Positions 28,547 to 36,655 of a DNA stretch of 50,991 bases are shown piece after piece. The DNA is taken from the NCBI GenBank assembly GCA_902601545.1, contig CACKNR010000007.1:1-50991 (forward strand), written 5' to 3'. The notes beneath the pieces were generated by a model. It made no database searches. It was not told where the DNA came from and saw only the letters and a program-made list of their open reading frames with translations. The position numbers and the translations under genes were made by a program. Numbering within the stretch: the stretch's first letter is position 1; each line of letters opens with the position of its first letter. The DNA is from an uncultured Pelagibacteraceae bacterium. Its GTDB lineage: Bacteria > Pseudomonadota > Alphaproteobacteria > Pelagibacterales > Pelagibacteraceae.

Positions 28547-29695
28547 TCACCTATATGCAATTTTTGTTTTATTTAGCTCTTTTATGCTTTTGCACCCTAA
28601 TAAAATCATATCTCTTCTTATTTCGTCTCTCATTCTTGTTAAAATCTGCTCAACACCTTTCTGACCACCTGCCCCTAATGCAAATAAAAAACCTTTCCCA
28701 AAGCTACATGCTGTGGCTCCTAAAGAAAGCGCTTTGAGAACATGAGTACCTCTTCGTATCCCACCATCTAAAATAATTTCTATTTTGCCTCCCACGGCTT
28801 CTGCAATTGCTGGAAGTTGATCAAATGGAGATCTTGATCCATCAAGCTGTCTGCCTCCATGATTTGAAAGCATAATAGCAGATGCACCAATTTCAACCGC
28901 TCGCTTTGCATCTTCAACTGACATAACACCTTTTAGAGCAAATGGTCCTCCCCATTTTTTCACAACATACTCTGCATCTTTCCAACTCATTGCTGGATCA
29001 TATTGCTCATTAATATATTCCATTACTCCTTTAGCAATGCTTGATCCTTTTTTTGTCCAGTGCGAAACATTCGCTAGCTGGAATTTTTCTCGCGTCAAAT
29101 AATTTAATGCCCACTTTGGATGCATTGCAAAACTCATTAAGCTCTTTAAAGTAAGCTTTGGAGGTGTTGTAAAGCCCCATCTATGATCTCTTTCTCGATT
29201 ACCAGCAACAACTGTATCAACGGTTAAACACATGGCTTTAAATCCAGAGCTTTTGCATCTATCAATTAAATTATCTGTAAGTCCTTGGTCCTTATGAATA
29301 TAAAGTTGAAATAGTTTTGGGCCACCAGAGATATTAGCTATTTCTTCAATTGATGAAGTAGCCATTGTAGACATGCTATAAAAAGTTCCAAATTTTTCTG
29401 CTGCTCTAGCTGAAGCCTTATCTCCATCATGGTGATAAAGTCTTTGCATAGCAGTAGGAGATAAAAAAATTGGTAAATCAATCTTTTGTCCAAAAACAGT
29501 AGTTGATAAATCTGGTTCACCAACACTTGCCAAAATATTTGGCACCAAGTCACATTTTAAGAAGGACTCAGTATTTCTTTTTAATGTAGTTTCGTCATCA
29601 GCTCCACCATCAATGTAATGAAAAATAGGAGCTGGTAAGTTCTGTTTCGCTAGTTTTCTAAAATCATCAAAATTATAACAATCTTTTAAATTCAT
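28547..29695 (-). CDS. FMN-dependent alpha-hydroxy acid oxidase/dehydrogenase (LldD/GOX family)
   Basis: The 382-residue TIM-barrel flavoenzyme oxidises an L-2-hydroxy acid such as L-lactate or glycolate. The N-terminal segment FHYIDGGADDETTLKRN is the family's FMN/substrate region. The active-site signature SNHGGRQLDGSRSPFD near residue 275 contains the catalytic His and the substrate Arg. DGGIRRGTHVLKALSLGA near residue 310 holds the FMN phosphate. It is co-oriented with the aminotransferase and glcDEF, so two unrelated enzymes for 2-hydroxy acids stand side by side. Its substrate is most likely L-lactate, which would complement GlcDEF, but this is inference. Confidence 0.91.
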   Translation of the reverse strand: MNLKDCYNFDDFRKLAKQNLPAPIFHYIDGGADDETTLKRNTESFLKCDLVPNILASVGEPDLSTTVFGQKIDLPIFLSPTAMQRLYHHDGDKASARAAEKFGTFYSMSTMATSSIEEIANISGGPKLFQLYIHKDQGLTDNLIDRCKSSGFKAMCLTVDTVVAGNRERDHRWGFTTPPKLTLKSLMSFAMHPKWALNYLTREKFQLANVSHWTKKGSSIAKGVMEYINEQYDPAMSWKDAEYVVKKWGGPFALKGVMSVEDAKRAVEIGASAIMLSNHGGRQLDGSRSPFDQLPAIAEAVGGKIEIILDGGIRRGTHVLKALSLGATACSFGKGFLFALGAGGQKGVEQILTRMRDEIRRDMILLGCKSIKELNKTKIAYR

Positions 29696-29700
29696 TGTTA

Positions 29701-30204
29701 TTAAAAATTTTTTGAGAAAGTTATTTGTTGATTGTCTGTTCCTGGATTTTTATCACCCCAATCATTGTTTGAAATATGACTGTAACTGTAGCTTAATTTT
29801 GAATTATCAAAAATGTCAAAACCTACTTTTAACTCGCTTTTAAACTCCAAAACACTACCAAGATCTTTACCATCACCTTTTTCGTAGTAGCCTGGCGTGA
29901 AGCTAGGTAAAATTTTGATTGGTCCAATTCCATATTGGCCTTCGATTCCGGTATACAAATAAACTGAACTATTGCCAGTAATAAAAGCTCCTGTAACAGG
30001 CTTAAATTTTCCTAATAAAGTATCTCTAAATAAATCAGGGTTTTTATGTTCAATACCGAACAAAGAAGTTTGATCATCACCCTCTTTATCAATTACATCG
30101 AAAGTTCCAGTATAAAATGAAACATTAGTATTATTCTCATCTGTCAACGCAGATGTGGATATAAATATTGATAAAAATAATATCGTAAAAATTCGAAAAT
30201 TCAT
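29701..30204 (-). CDS. PagL-like lipid A deacylase / outer-membrane beta-barrel (putative)
   Basis: From the ATG at 30204 the protein has 167 residues; a start at 30219 adds MYFFE. A signal peptide (NFRIFTILFLSIFISTSALT) is clear. The rest alternates like a small beta-barrel and ends in a Phe (FSKNF), as outer-membrane proteins do. Near the C-terminus, SYSHISNNDWGDKNPG carries the H-x-S pair (His143 and Ser145 in this numbering) and the NPG that mark the PagL lipid A 3-O-deacylase family. It is 5 bp upstream of the FMN oxidase gene and just after the ccm cluster. The overall match is judged by eye from the motif. Confidence 0.65.
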   Translation of the reverse strand: MNFRIFTILFLSIFISTSALTDENNTNVSFYTGTFDVIDKEGDDQTSLFGIEHKNPDLFRDTLLGKFKPVTGAFITGNSSVYLYTGIEGQYGIGPIKILPSFTPGYYEKGDGKDLGSVLEFKSELKVGFDIFDNSKLSYSYSHISNNDWGDKNPGTDNQQITFSKNF

Positions 30205-30248
30205 TTCAAAAAAATACAACTAAATGACTAATATGTACAGTTGGCAAT

Positions 30249-30617
30249 TTATGTTTTTTTTGACTTTTTTCTTAATAAAAAAACAATAATTATGCCACCT
30301 AATATAAATACCGCATAAGGTAGGCTCCAAAGTACAAAATTACCTAAATTAAACTTGGGATTATATAATATCCAATCACCATATTTATCTGACAAAAATT
30401 TGTAAATTTCATCCTCGGTCTTTCCTTTATCGATAAGATCTTTAACAACCATTTTTAAGGTAATTGCAAAATCAGAATTTGAGTCTGCTATTGATTGACC
30501 TTGACAAACTAAACATCGCAAATTTTTATGTATTTTGTTTTCATCCAATGACTTCTCTGCATATAAACTAGAGTTTAAACTTAGGAAAAAAATTATAAGA
30601 AAAATTTTTATTTTCAT
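30249..30617 (-). CDS. ccmH: Cytochrome c biogenesis protein CcmH
   Basis: The 122-residue protein has a signal peptide, a periplasmic domain and a C-terminal membrane helix (about residues 92-114). The redox motif LRCLVCQGQS (Cys35, Cys38) is the CcmH/CycL signature, used to reduce apocytochrome c thiols before haem attachment. Its length fits the short alphaproteobacterial form without the TPR (CcmI) domain. It follows ccmG by 2 bp at the end of the ccm run. Confidence 0.94.
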   Translation of the reverse strand: MKIKIFLIIFFLSLNSSLYAEKSLDENKIHKNLRCLVCQGQSIADSNSDFAITLKMVVKDLIDKGKTEDEIYKFLSDKYGDWILYNPKFNLGNFVLWSLPYAVFILGGIIIVFLLRKKSKKT

Positions 30618-30619
30618 AA

Positions 30620-31135
30620 TTAATTTATAATCTTTTTTATATTTAATAAGTCTTGTTTATCTATCGGCCCAATAAATTTTTTCACAATCTCCAATTCATC
30701 ATTAACTAAAATACTTTCAGGAATACCGTATATTCCAAAGTTAACCGATTCTTTTCCGTTGATATCTTGCGCAAGATAATCGTATGGATCACCCAAAACT
30801 TTTAGAAATTTAGAAGCATTAGTTTTTTTATCTTTAAAATTAACACCAAAAATTTGAATATTCCTCTCCTTTGATAACTCCATTAAATAAGGATGCTCTA
30901 CTTTACATGGAGCACACCAAGAGGCCCAAAAATTTATCAAAGAGTATTTAGTTTTTTTAAAGTCTTGTTCAGAATAAATTTTATTATCTTCAAAACTCAC
31001 TAATTTAATTTTTTCAATCTTATTTCCAACTAAATATTCAGTATCATAATTTGAACTTCTATTTAATGATAAGAAAAATATTCCTAAAATAAAAAAAAAT
31101 AGTAAAATTATTATAGATTTAATTATTTTTTGCAT
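30620..31135 (-). CDS. ccmG: Thiol:disulfide interchange protein CcmG/DsbE
   Basis: The 171-residue protein has an N-terminal membrane anchor (about residues 5-24) and a periplasmic thioredoxin fold. The active site is WASWCAPCKVEHP (Cys74, Cys77), and YGIPESILVN holds the conserved cis-proline. It keeps apocytochrome c or CcmH reduced during cytochrome c maturation. The start overlaps the ccmF stop by 17 bp, so expression is probably coupled. Confidence 0.94.
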   Translation of the reverse strand: MQKIIKSIIILLFFFILGIFFLSLNRSSNYDTEYLVGNKIEKIKLVSFEDNKIYSEQDFKKTKYSLINFWASWCAPCKVEHPYLMELSKERNIQIFGVNFKDKKTNASKFLKVLGDPYDYLAQDINGKESVNFGIYGIPESILVNDELEIVKKFIGPIDKQDLLNIKKIIN

Positions 31136-32993
31136 ATCTCATAAAACTTAAAAATCCTCCAAATGACAACATAACTACCGATATCCAAATCCAAATCATA
31201 AAAGGCTTTTTTTGAAATTTAATATTGTAGTAATCTGAACGATCTATATTGCTCATTGTCAAATAATAGTCCCTGAAAAAATTCGATTTAATTGAAGCTT
31301 CATAGGTCAAGGTTTGAGGGTTATCATAAATTCTTATCTCGGGGTTTAAAGTTTTTTTTTCTTTAGTAATCAAATCACTTATTTGAAGTTTGCCAATAAC
31401 AGCTTTATAATTTGTTTTCTGTTCTAATTTTAGATCTTGAAGGAAAAATTTATAACTATCAATTTTTTTGGTTTCACCCAATTTTATATTGAAATCTTTT
31501 TCCACCGAAAAATTATGGTTTAATCCAATAAAAAAAATTAATAAGCCGAATGATAAATGGGAGATAATCCTTGATAAATTAAATTTCGGTTTTTTAAATA
31601 AATCTAAAAAGGTTGAAATTATCAAAAATAATGATGAAACAATTATCAAATTAGATATAAGGCTATAACTTTTGAAAAAATAGATAATTAAAAAATTGAT
31701 AGCTATTGCCCCACAAAAAATAAGAAATAAATTTTTTAAATTTGAAAATTTATTCTTTATCCATTTTGCTTTAGGTCCAATTGCCATAAAAATTAAAAAA
31801 ACAATTACAATGGGTATTATTACAGAATTGTAAAAAGGCGGACCAACTGAGATTTTGTTATTAGAAATTGCGTCTGTAAAAATTGGATATAAAGTTCCCA
31901 ATAAAACTGTAATTAAATAAAACATCATAAACCAATTATTAATTAAAATAAAAGTTTCTTTACTGTTAGGATATATTTGATCATTTGTTTGTTTAAACTT
32001 AACAAATAATAAATAAACAGATGTAAAAATCATTAAGCTTAAAAATATCAAAATATATAGTCCTCTTGTTGGGTCATTTGCAAAGGTATGAACTGAATTT
32101 AATATTCCCGACCTAACTAAGAAGGTACCCATAACACTTAAGGTGAATGTTAATAAACATAGTATTACAGACCAAAAATAAAGCGTATTTCTTTTTTCTA
32201 AAACTAATAAGGAATGTAAAAGGGCAGTCATTGCAAACCAAGGTAACAATGATGCGTTCTCAACTGGGTCCCAAAACCAAAATCCTCCCCAACCTAACTC
32301 GTAATAAGCCCAAATAGATCCAACTAAAATTCCAAGCGTCTGAAATGACCAAGAAATTAATACCCAGCTCTTAATAGACTGTGCGAAAAACTTACCAGAA
32401 TAATCTGTAATAATTGAGGCCATTGCTGCGGAAAAATATATAGAAGATCCTACAAATCCTATGTAAAGCAACGGAGGGTGTATTGCTAAAGCAGGATCCT
32501 GTAAAATTGGATTCAATCCTAACCCTTCTTTTGGAATAGGACTTATAGAGCTAAAAGGATTTGAGTTAAAAAAAATAAAGAATAAAAAACCTAAAATTAA
32601 AATGTTTTGAATTATTAAAGTATAAATTCTATAATTTTTTGGATGATTTTTATTTTGTATTAGAAATAAAAATGAAAAAATAGTTAAAATAATTACCCAA
32701 AGCAATAAACTGCCCTCATGATTTCCCCAGGTTCCAGAAATTTTGTAAAAAACTGGCTTTAGTGAGTGTGAATTTTGATAAACATTCATCACAGAAAAAT
32801 CAGAAACTAAAAAAGCTGCTACTAATGTAAAAAAACAAATCAATATTACTGTGCTTTGCAATAAGCTTGTCTGATAAATACTTTTAAAAATTGAATTATT
32901 TGGTGTTTTTAGACAAATTAAAGATTGATATACAACGATAAAAGAACATAAAATGCTTATTGATAATAATAAATTTCCGGTATTACTTAGCAT
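31119..32993 (-). CDS. ccmF: Cytochrome c haem lyase subunit CcmF
   Basis: The 624-residue multi-span membrane protein ligates haem to apocytochrome c. The tryptophan-rich WWD-type domain reads WGGFWFWDPVENASLLPW near residue 235. Conserved haem-binding histidines are expected in GTWGNHEGS (near 88), HPPLLYIG (near 173) and the HSLLVLEKR region. About 14 helices can be traced, with a periplasmic domain near the C-terminus. The length is slightly below typical CcmF (about 650), mainly in the C-terminal domain. It overlaps ccmE by 11 bp and ccmG by 17 bp. Confidence 0.95.
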   Translation of the reverse strand: MLSNTGNLLLSISILCSFIVVYQSLICLKTPNNSIFKSIYQTSLLQSTVILICFFTLVAAFLVSDFSVMNVYQNSHSLKPVFYKISGTWGNHEGSLLLWVIILTIFSFLFLIQNKNHPKNYRIYTLIIQNILILGFLFFIFFNSNPFSSISPIPKEGLGLNPILQDPALAIHPPLLYIGFVGSSIYFSAAMASIITDYSGKFFAQSIKSWVLISWSFQTLGILVGSIWAYYELGWGGFWFWDPVENASLLPWFAMTALLHSLLVLEKRNTLYFWSVILCLLTFTLSVMGTFLVRSGILNSVHTFANDPTRGLYILIFLSLMIFTSVYLLFVKFKQTNDQIYPNSKETFILINNWFMMFYLITVLLGTLYPIFTDAISNNKISVGPPFYNSVIIPIVIVFLIFMAIGPKAKWIKNKFSNLKNLFLIFCGAIAINFLIIYFFKSYSLISNLIIVSSLFLIISTFLDLFKKPKFNLSRIISHLSFGLLIFFIGLNHNFSVEKDFNIKLGETKKIDSYKFFLQDLKLEQKTNYKAVIGKLQISDLITKEKKTLNPEIRIYDNPQTLTYEASIKSNFFRDYYLTMSNIDRSDYYNIKFQKKPFMIWIWISVVMLSFGGFLSFMRYAKNN

Positions 32994-33411
32994 TATCTTT
33001 CATTATGTTCTGAAGTTCTGGAGGCATATAATTTTCATCATGTTTTGCTAGAATTCTATCAGCAATAAAGAATTTCTTATCTTGTAACTTTCCTTCGGCA
33101 ACAACACCTTTTCCTTCGGAGAACAAATTGGGTATAGTTCCTTTGAAACTAACCTTTATCTCATTTTTCAAATCAGTTATTATGAATAATATTTCTTGAT
33201 CTTTTATATTTAAAGTATTTTTTTTTACCATACCGCCCACTCTTATCTTTTTATTAAAATCAATATCTTGACTGACCCGTATATCTGTTGGCGTCTTAAA
33301 ATATAAAATATTTTTATTAAGTGCATTTAAAATTAAAAAAACACAAATTATAGAAACTAAAAAAAATACAGCTAATAGTGATGCTCTTTTTTTTGCTTTT
33401 TTAGGAAGCAT
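32983..33411 (-). CDS. ccmE: Haem chaperone CcmE
   Basis: The 142-residue protein has a short cytoplasmic start with basic residues (KKAKKRA), one membrane helix (about 11-30) and a periplasmic OB-fold domain. The motif LAKHDENYMPPEL contains His124, the residue that binds haem covalently, and the conserved Tyr128. It receives haem from CcmC and passes it to CcmF. It lies 8 bp after ccmD. Confidence 0.95.
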   Translation of the reverse strand: MLPKKAKKRASLLAVFFLVSIICVFLILNALNKNILYFKTPTDIRVSQDIDFNKKIRVGGMVKKNTLNIKDQEILFIITDLKNEIKVSFKGTIPNLFSEGKGVVAEGKLQDKKFFIADRILAKHDENYMPPELQNIMKDNAK

Positions 33412-33419
33412 TAAAAGCT

Positions 33420-33653
33420 TTAAATTGATTTATTATATGAAGATAAAATTTTTGAGGCAATTTTAGAGTTTTCAAGAACTATTTTTTTCTTTTCAGTTGA
33501 AAGTTCTTCTATTTCTTTGGCAAACTCCTTTTCATACTTTTTGAGAGTTTTGCGAGTTTTGTAGTAAAAAACTCCGCAAGCTAAAAAAGTTATTATAAAA
33601 GAAGACCAAACAAAAACACCATATCCATTCATTAAAATTAAATCTTTAATCAT
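33420..33653 (-). CDS. ccmD: Haem exporter protein CcmD
   Basis: The 77-residue protein has one membrane helix and a charged, Lys/Glu-rich C-terminal tail. The opening MNGYGVFVWSSFIITF (from Met8) corresponds to the GGYA-YVW-AY opening of CcmD, which holds CcmE and CcmC together. The tail after residue 35 is longer than usual and looks like a coiled coil. The assignment depends on this motif and on its place between ccmC and ccmE (4-bp ATGA overlap with ccmC). Confidence 0.85.
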   Translation of the reverse strand: MIKDLILMNGYGVFVWSSFIITFLACGVFYYKTRKTLKKYEKEFAKEIEELSTEKKKIVLENSKIASKILSSYNKSI

Positions 33654-34357
33654 AATCTTTTTAAGTTTTTCTTCTTGATTCTAATGATTTCTGTCTTGTA
33701 TTTCATTAGAAAAATTAACGCACAATACATTAATAATACAAAAAACATAAGTAATAAGGGTGTTAACATTGAAGAATGTATTGTACTAGAGCCAGTAATC
33801 TTAATGCTTGCGGGTTGATGGAGAGTGTTCCACCATAAAACAGAATATTTGATAATTGGTATATTTATAAGTCCAGTTATTGCTACAATGCTTGAAATTT
33901 TGTTAGCATTGTCCTCCTCTGAAACTAATTTATGAACTGCAATAAAGATAACATAAAAAAGTGCCAGTACTAACATCGATGTTATCCTAGCATCCCAAGC
34001 CCAAAAAGTTCCCCAAGTAGGTCGTCCCCATATAGAACCAGTTACTATTGCAATACAAGTGAATATTAATCCAATCGGTGCGATACTTTTTGTAATTAAT
34101 TTTAAATTCTTGATTTTAAAAATAAAATTAAAAATAGATAAAATTGCTATTAGTGTAAATGATGCCAATCCAATCCAGGCTGCAGGAACATGCACATACA
34201 TAATTCTTACGCTGTCTCCTTGTAAATAATCTGGGGGAGAAAAAATTAAAGCAAATGAAAGACCCACTAAAAGTAAAGCAAAAAATATTGAATTTATAAA
34301 ACTAAGTAATTTTTCAATCCAAATAAAAATATTGCTATTGTAAAAAAAATTTAACAT
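33650..34357 (-). CDS. ccmC: Haem exporter/attachment protein CcmC
   Basis: The 235-residue membrane protein has six helices and the WWD-type motif TWGTFWAWDARITSMLVL near residue 115. It also has MYVHVPAAWIG near residue 53 and the LWWNTLHQPAS region near residue 178, whose histidines bind haem. It loads haem onto CcmE. It is the first gene of the run ccmC-D-E-F-G-H. The partner ABC components ccmA and ccmB, needed for releasing haem-loaded CcmE in known systems, are not adjacent. Confidence 0.95.
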   Translation of the reverse strand: MLNFFYNSNIFIWIEKLLSFINSIFFALLLVGLSFALIFSPPDYLQGDSVRIMYVHVPAAWIGLASFTLIAILSIFNFIFKIKNLKLITKSIAPIGLIFTCIAIVTGSIWGRPTWGTFWAWDARITSMLVLALFYVIFIAVHKLVSEEDNANKISSIVAITGLINIPIIKYSVLWWNTLHQPASIKITGSSTIHSSMLTPLLLMFFVLLMYCALIFLMKYKTEIIRIKKKNLKRL

Positions 34358-34403
34358 CAGCTTTAACTACTATAATAAATTTTTTTTGTGAAGCTGTATA
34401 ATA

Positions 34404-34457
34404 AGCCCAATTGAGAATTGGAGGGAGTAATAAAGGAAAATTATTCTCAATTAGGCT
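34404..34457. other. Long inverted repeat in the hspQ-ccmC gap; possible small RNA or leader hairpin
   Basis: AGCCCAATTGAGAAT (34404-34418) and ATTCTCAATTAGGCT (34443-34457) pair as a 15-position stem with a single mismatch. The 24-base loop is purine-rich on the plus strand and contains GGAGGGA. A TATAAT lies at 34397-34402 just outside the plus-strand stem. Neither strand shows a T-run directly after the stem, so this is not a usual terminator. It lies in the otherwise empty 174-bp gap between hspQ and ccmC, both on the minus strand, and could be in the ccmC 5' leader. Confidence 0.4.
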
Positions 34458-34531
34458 GAAACATTAAGTTTTTACTAAATATCTGTGTTCCAGATTTGAA
34501 TAAATGATGTTTTATTTTAGGCGTTTGTTAA

Positions 34532-34855
34532 TTAGTTTGAAATTTTGAAGTAACTAGCCCCTTTTTTGCCTGAAAAAATTTCCTCTATAAGAGGGTGTTT
34601 TACTGGCTCCTTAGAATTATCTAACAATAAATTTTGCTCTGAAACGTAAGCTTCATAAGTAACATCATTGCTTTCAGCTAACAAATGATAGAAGGGTTGA
34701 TCTTTTCTTGGCCTTACCTCTTTTGGAATTGATTGATACCATTCCTCAGAGTTGTTGAATTGAAAGTCAACATCATAGATCACTCCTCTAAAATCAAAAT
34801 GACGATGTTTGACTACCTCTCCAATAGAAAATTTAGCTTTATTGCTAACTGCCAT
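34532..34855 (-). CDS. hspQ: Heat shock protein HspQ (YccV-like)
   Basis: The 107-residue protein matches the HspQ/YccV domain: FSIGEVVKHRHFDFRGVIYDVD at the start, then the EEWY, RPRKDQPFYHLL and YVSEQNLL segments. In E. coli, HspQ binds hemimethylated oriC DNA in vitro and acts as a specificity enhancer of Lon protease. The gene stands alone, divergent from yciB, 174 bp from ccmC. No sigma-32-type promoter is obvious upstream. Confidence 0.93.
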   Translation of the reverse strand: MAVSNKAKFSIGEVVKHRHFDFRGVIYDVDFQFNNSEEWYQSIPKEVRPRKDQPFYHLLAESNDVTYEAYVSEQNLLLDNSKEPVKHPLIEEIFSGKKGASYFKISN

Positions 34856-34932
34856 AGCTTAAAGTTAGTAATTTTTTTGGTAAAATCAATATCTAATTTG
34901 TTAAAAATAAATAATATGTTAGTCTCTTTATT

Positions 34933-35478
34933 GTGAATAAGTCATTTTTAAAGTTTATCACAGATTTTGGTCCATTATTAATTTTTTTCGTTATGTATTA
35001 TAAAAGCGGCAATGATCTCACAGTCGCTATTCCTCCATTAATTGTGACAACGATTTTGGCTATTGCGTTGGTATATTTTATAGAAAAAAAAATTCCTTAT
35101 GTCCCACTTATTGGAGGTGTAATTATTACCTTATTTGGTGGCCTTACTTTATATTTTAATAATCCAGTGTTTATTTATATGAAGCCAACAATAGTAAATA
35201 TTATATTTGCTGGAATATTGATAATAAGTAAAACTTTTTTTCAAAAAAACTTTTTAAAATTTTTTTTACAATCTGCTTTTCAGTTAAATGAAATAGGTTG
35301 GGATAAATTAAATTTTAGATGGGCTTATTTTTTTTTATTTCTTGCTTTATTAAATGAAATTGTTTGGAGAACGCAATCAGAGGCCACTTGGGTAAACTTT
35401 AAGGTTTGGGGCATTCTACCAATTACTTTTATATTTACGGCTTTTCAGGTACCATTAATTAACAAGTATAAAATATGA
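34933..35478 (+). CDS. yciB: Inner membrane-spanning protein YciB (septation protein A family)
   Basis: The 181-residue membrane protein has five to six helices and the family signatures FITDFGPLLIFFVMYYK, IPLIGG-like segment VPLIGGVIITLFGGLTLYF and the late block LNEIVWRTQSEATWVNFKVW. The family was once called intracellular septation protein A (IspZ). It acts in the inner membrane and affects envelope integrity in enterics. Its start is a GTG at 34933. It overlaps the DUF2794 gene by 4 bp. It is divergent from hspQ. Confidence 0.92.
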   Translation: MNKSFLKFITDFGPLLIFFVMYYKSGNDLTVAIPPLIVTTILAIALVYFIEKKIPYVPLIGGVIITLFGGLTLYFNNPVFIYMKPTIVNIIFAGILIISKTFFQKNFLKFFLQSAFQLNEIGWDKLNFRWAYFFLFLALLNEIVWRTQSEATWVNFKVWGILPITFIFTAFQVPLINKYKI

Positions 35479-35822
35479 ACAAAATTAGATTAATTATTAA
35501 TAATAAAATTAAGAAGAGTGAAAAGCAGAAATTTTTTATTAAGAAAGAACTTCAATGTATTTTAAATCTTTATGCAAGAATGGTATCTAATGGATCTTGG
35601 AAAGATTACTCTTTTTCAACTGGCACAAAAGAAGTTTCATTCGATGTTTATCAAAGATCATCAGAAAAACCTGTGTTAAGAATTACAAAAAACTTAAAAC
35701 CAAATTATTTTAACGAAAAATATTTAATTAAAGATAAAGATGGAAAGGTAATTAAAAAATCAGAAAGTTTAAATTTTCTTATAGATAGAACTAGCTGGAA
35801 TAGATTAAAACTTATAAAATAA
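35475..35822 (+). CDS. DUF2794-family protein
   Basis: The 115-residue protein resembles the alphaproteobacterial DUF2794 family: KKELQCILNLYARMVSNGSWKDY (the FDR-EL--IL--YGRMVA-GEWRDY block) followed by FDVYQRSSEKPVLRITK. No function is established. It starts within the last codons of yciB (ATGA overlap), so the two are translationally coupled. Its stop directly abuts the convergent Bax-inhibitor-like gene. The basic N-terminus and absence of membrane segments suggest a cytoplasmic protein. Confidence 0.82.
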   Translation: MNKIRLIINNKIKKSEKQKFFIKKELQCILNLYARMVSNGSWKDYSFSTGTKEVSFDVYQRSSEKPVLRITKNLKPNYFNEKYLIKDKDGKVIKKSESLNFLIDRTSWNRLKLIK

Positions 35823-36575
35823 TTATCTTCTTTGACCGAAAAGTCTTAAAAGCATTATGAAAAGATTTATGAAATCAAGGTAAAGCGTTAAGGCACCCAT
35901 AACAGCTTTCTTTCCCATCAATTCGCCGCTATCACTTACAAGGTACATGTTTTTGATTTTTTGAGTGTCATAAGCTGTCAAGCCCACAAACACTAGCACA
36001 CCTATGATTGATATTACAAAATACATCATAGAAGATTTCATAAAAATATTTACTAATGAAGCAATAATAATTCCAAATAGGCCCATCATTAAAAATGAAC
36101 CAAGTTTAGTAAGATCTCGTTTTGTCGTGTAACCATAAATACTCATTGCTCCAAAAGTACCAGCTGTAATAAAGAATACTCTTGTAATACTTGCGCCGGT
36201 ATAAATTAAAAATATTGATGAAAGCGATGCGCCCATTAAAGCTGCAAAAACCCAGAAAGTAGTTTGCGCTTTAGCTGCTGACATTTTCGCTATTCCAAAG
36301 CTCATGTAAAAAACAATTGCGAGTGGAGCTAACATTATTACCCATTTTAAACCTGAAGCATATATTGAATTACCGAAACTAGTTAATCCAATTATTTGAC
36401 CTTCTGCTGAAGTAACAACTGCCATTTTGAAAAATAATAAAGCAACGAACCCGGTTAAAAGAACACCAGAAGCCATGTAGTTATACACTTTAAGCATATA
36501 AGATCTTAAACCTTGATCTATAACAGCTTCGGTCGCTGATGAACGAACGGTAGATCTTTGTTTATTGATTTCCAT
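35823..36575 (-). CDS. Bax inhibitor-1/YccA-family membrane protein
   Basis: From the ATG at 36575 (MEINKQRSTVRSS) the protein has 250 residues; an in-frame start at 36617 adds an atypical segment. Seven hydrophobic helices follow a polar N-terminus. The conserved family features are YNYMASGVLLTG near residue 30, YGYTTKRDLTKLGSFL near residue 145 and the C-terminal GLTAYDTQKIKNMYL, which holds the YDTQ motif. These BI-1/YccA (TMBIM) proteins are linked to calcium leak or FtsH modulation. It is divergent from the aldo/keto reductase with an 80-bp gap. Confidence 0.92.
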   Translation of the reverse strand: MEINKQRSTVRSSATEAVIDQGLRSYMLKVYNYMASGVLLTGFVALLFFKMAVVTSAEGQIIGLTSFGNSIYASGLKWVIMLAPLAIVFYMSFGIAKMSAAKAQTTFWVFAALMGASLSSIFLIYTGASITRVFFITAGTFGAMSIYGYTTKRDLTKLGSFLMMGLFGIIIASLVNIFMKSSMMYFVISIIGVLVFVGLTAYDTQKIKNMYLVSDSGELMGKKAVMGALTLYLDFINLFIMLLRLFGQRR

Positions 36576-36655
36576 AGGTAGATATATAAGTTTTTTTAAG
36601 TACTTTTCAATAGGCAAAAATTGACCTAAAAAACAGCTATAATTATTACAATTTT

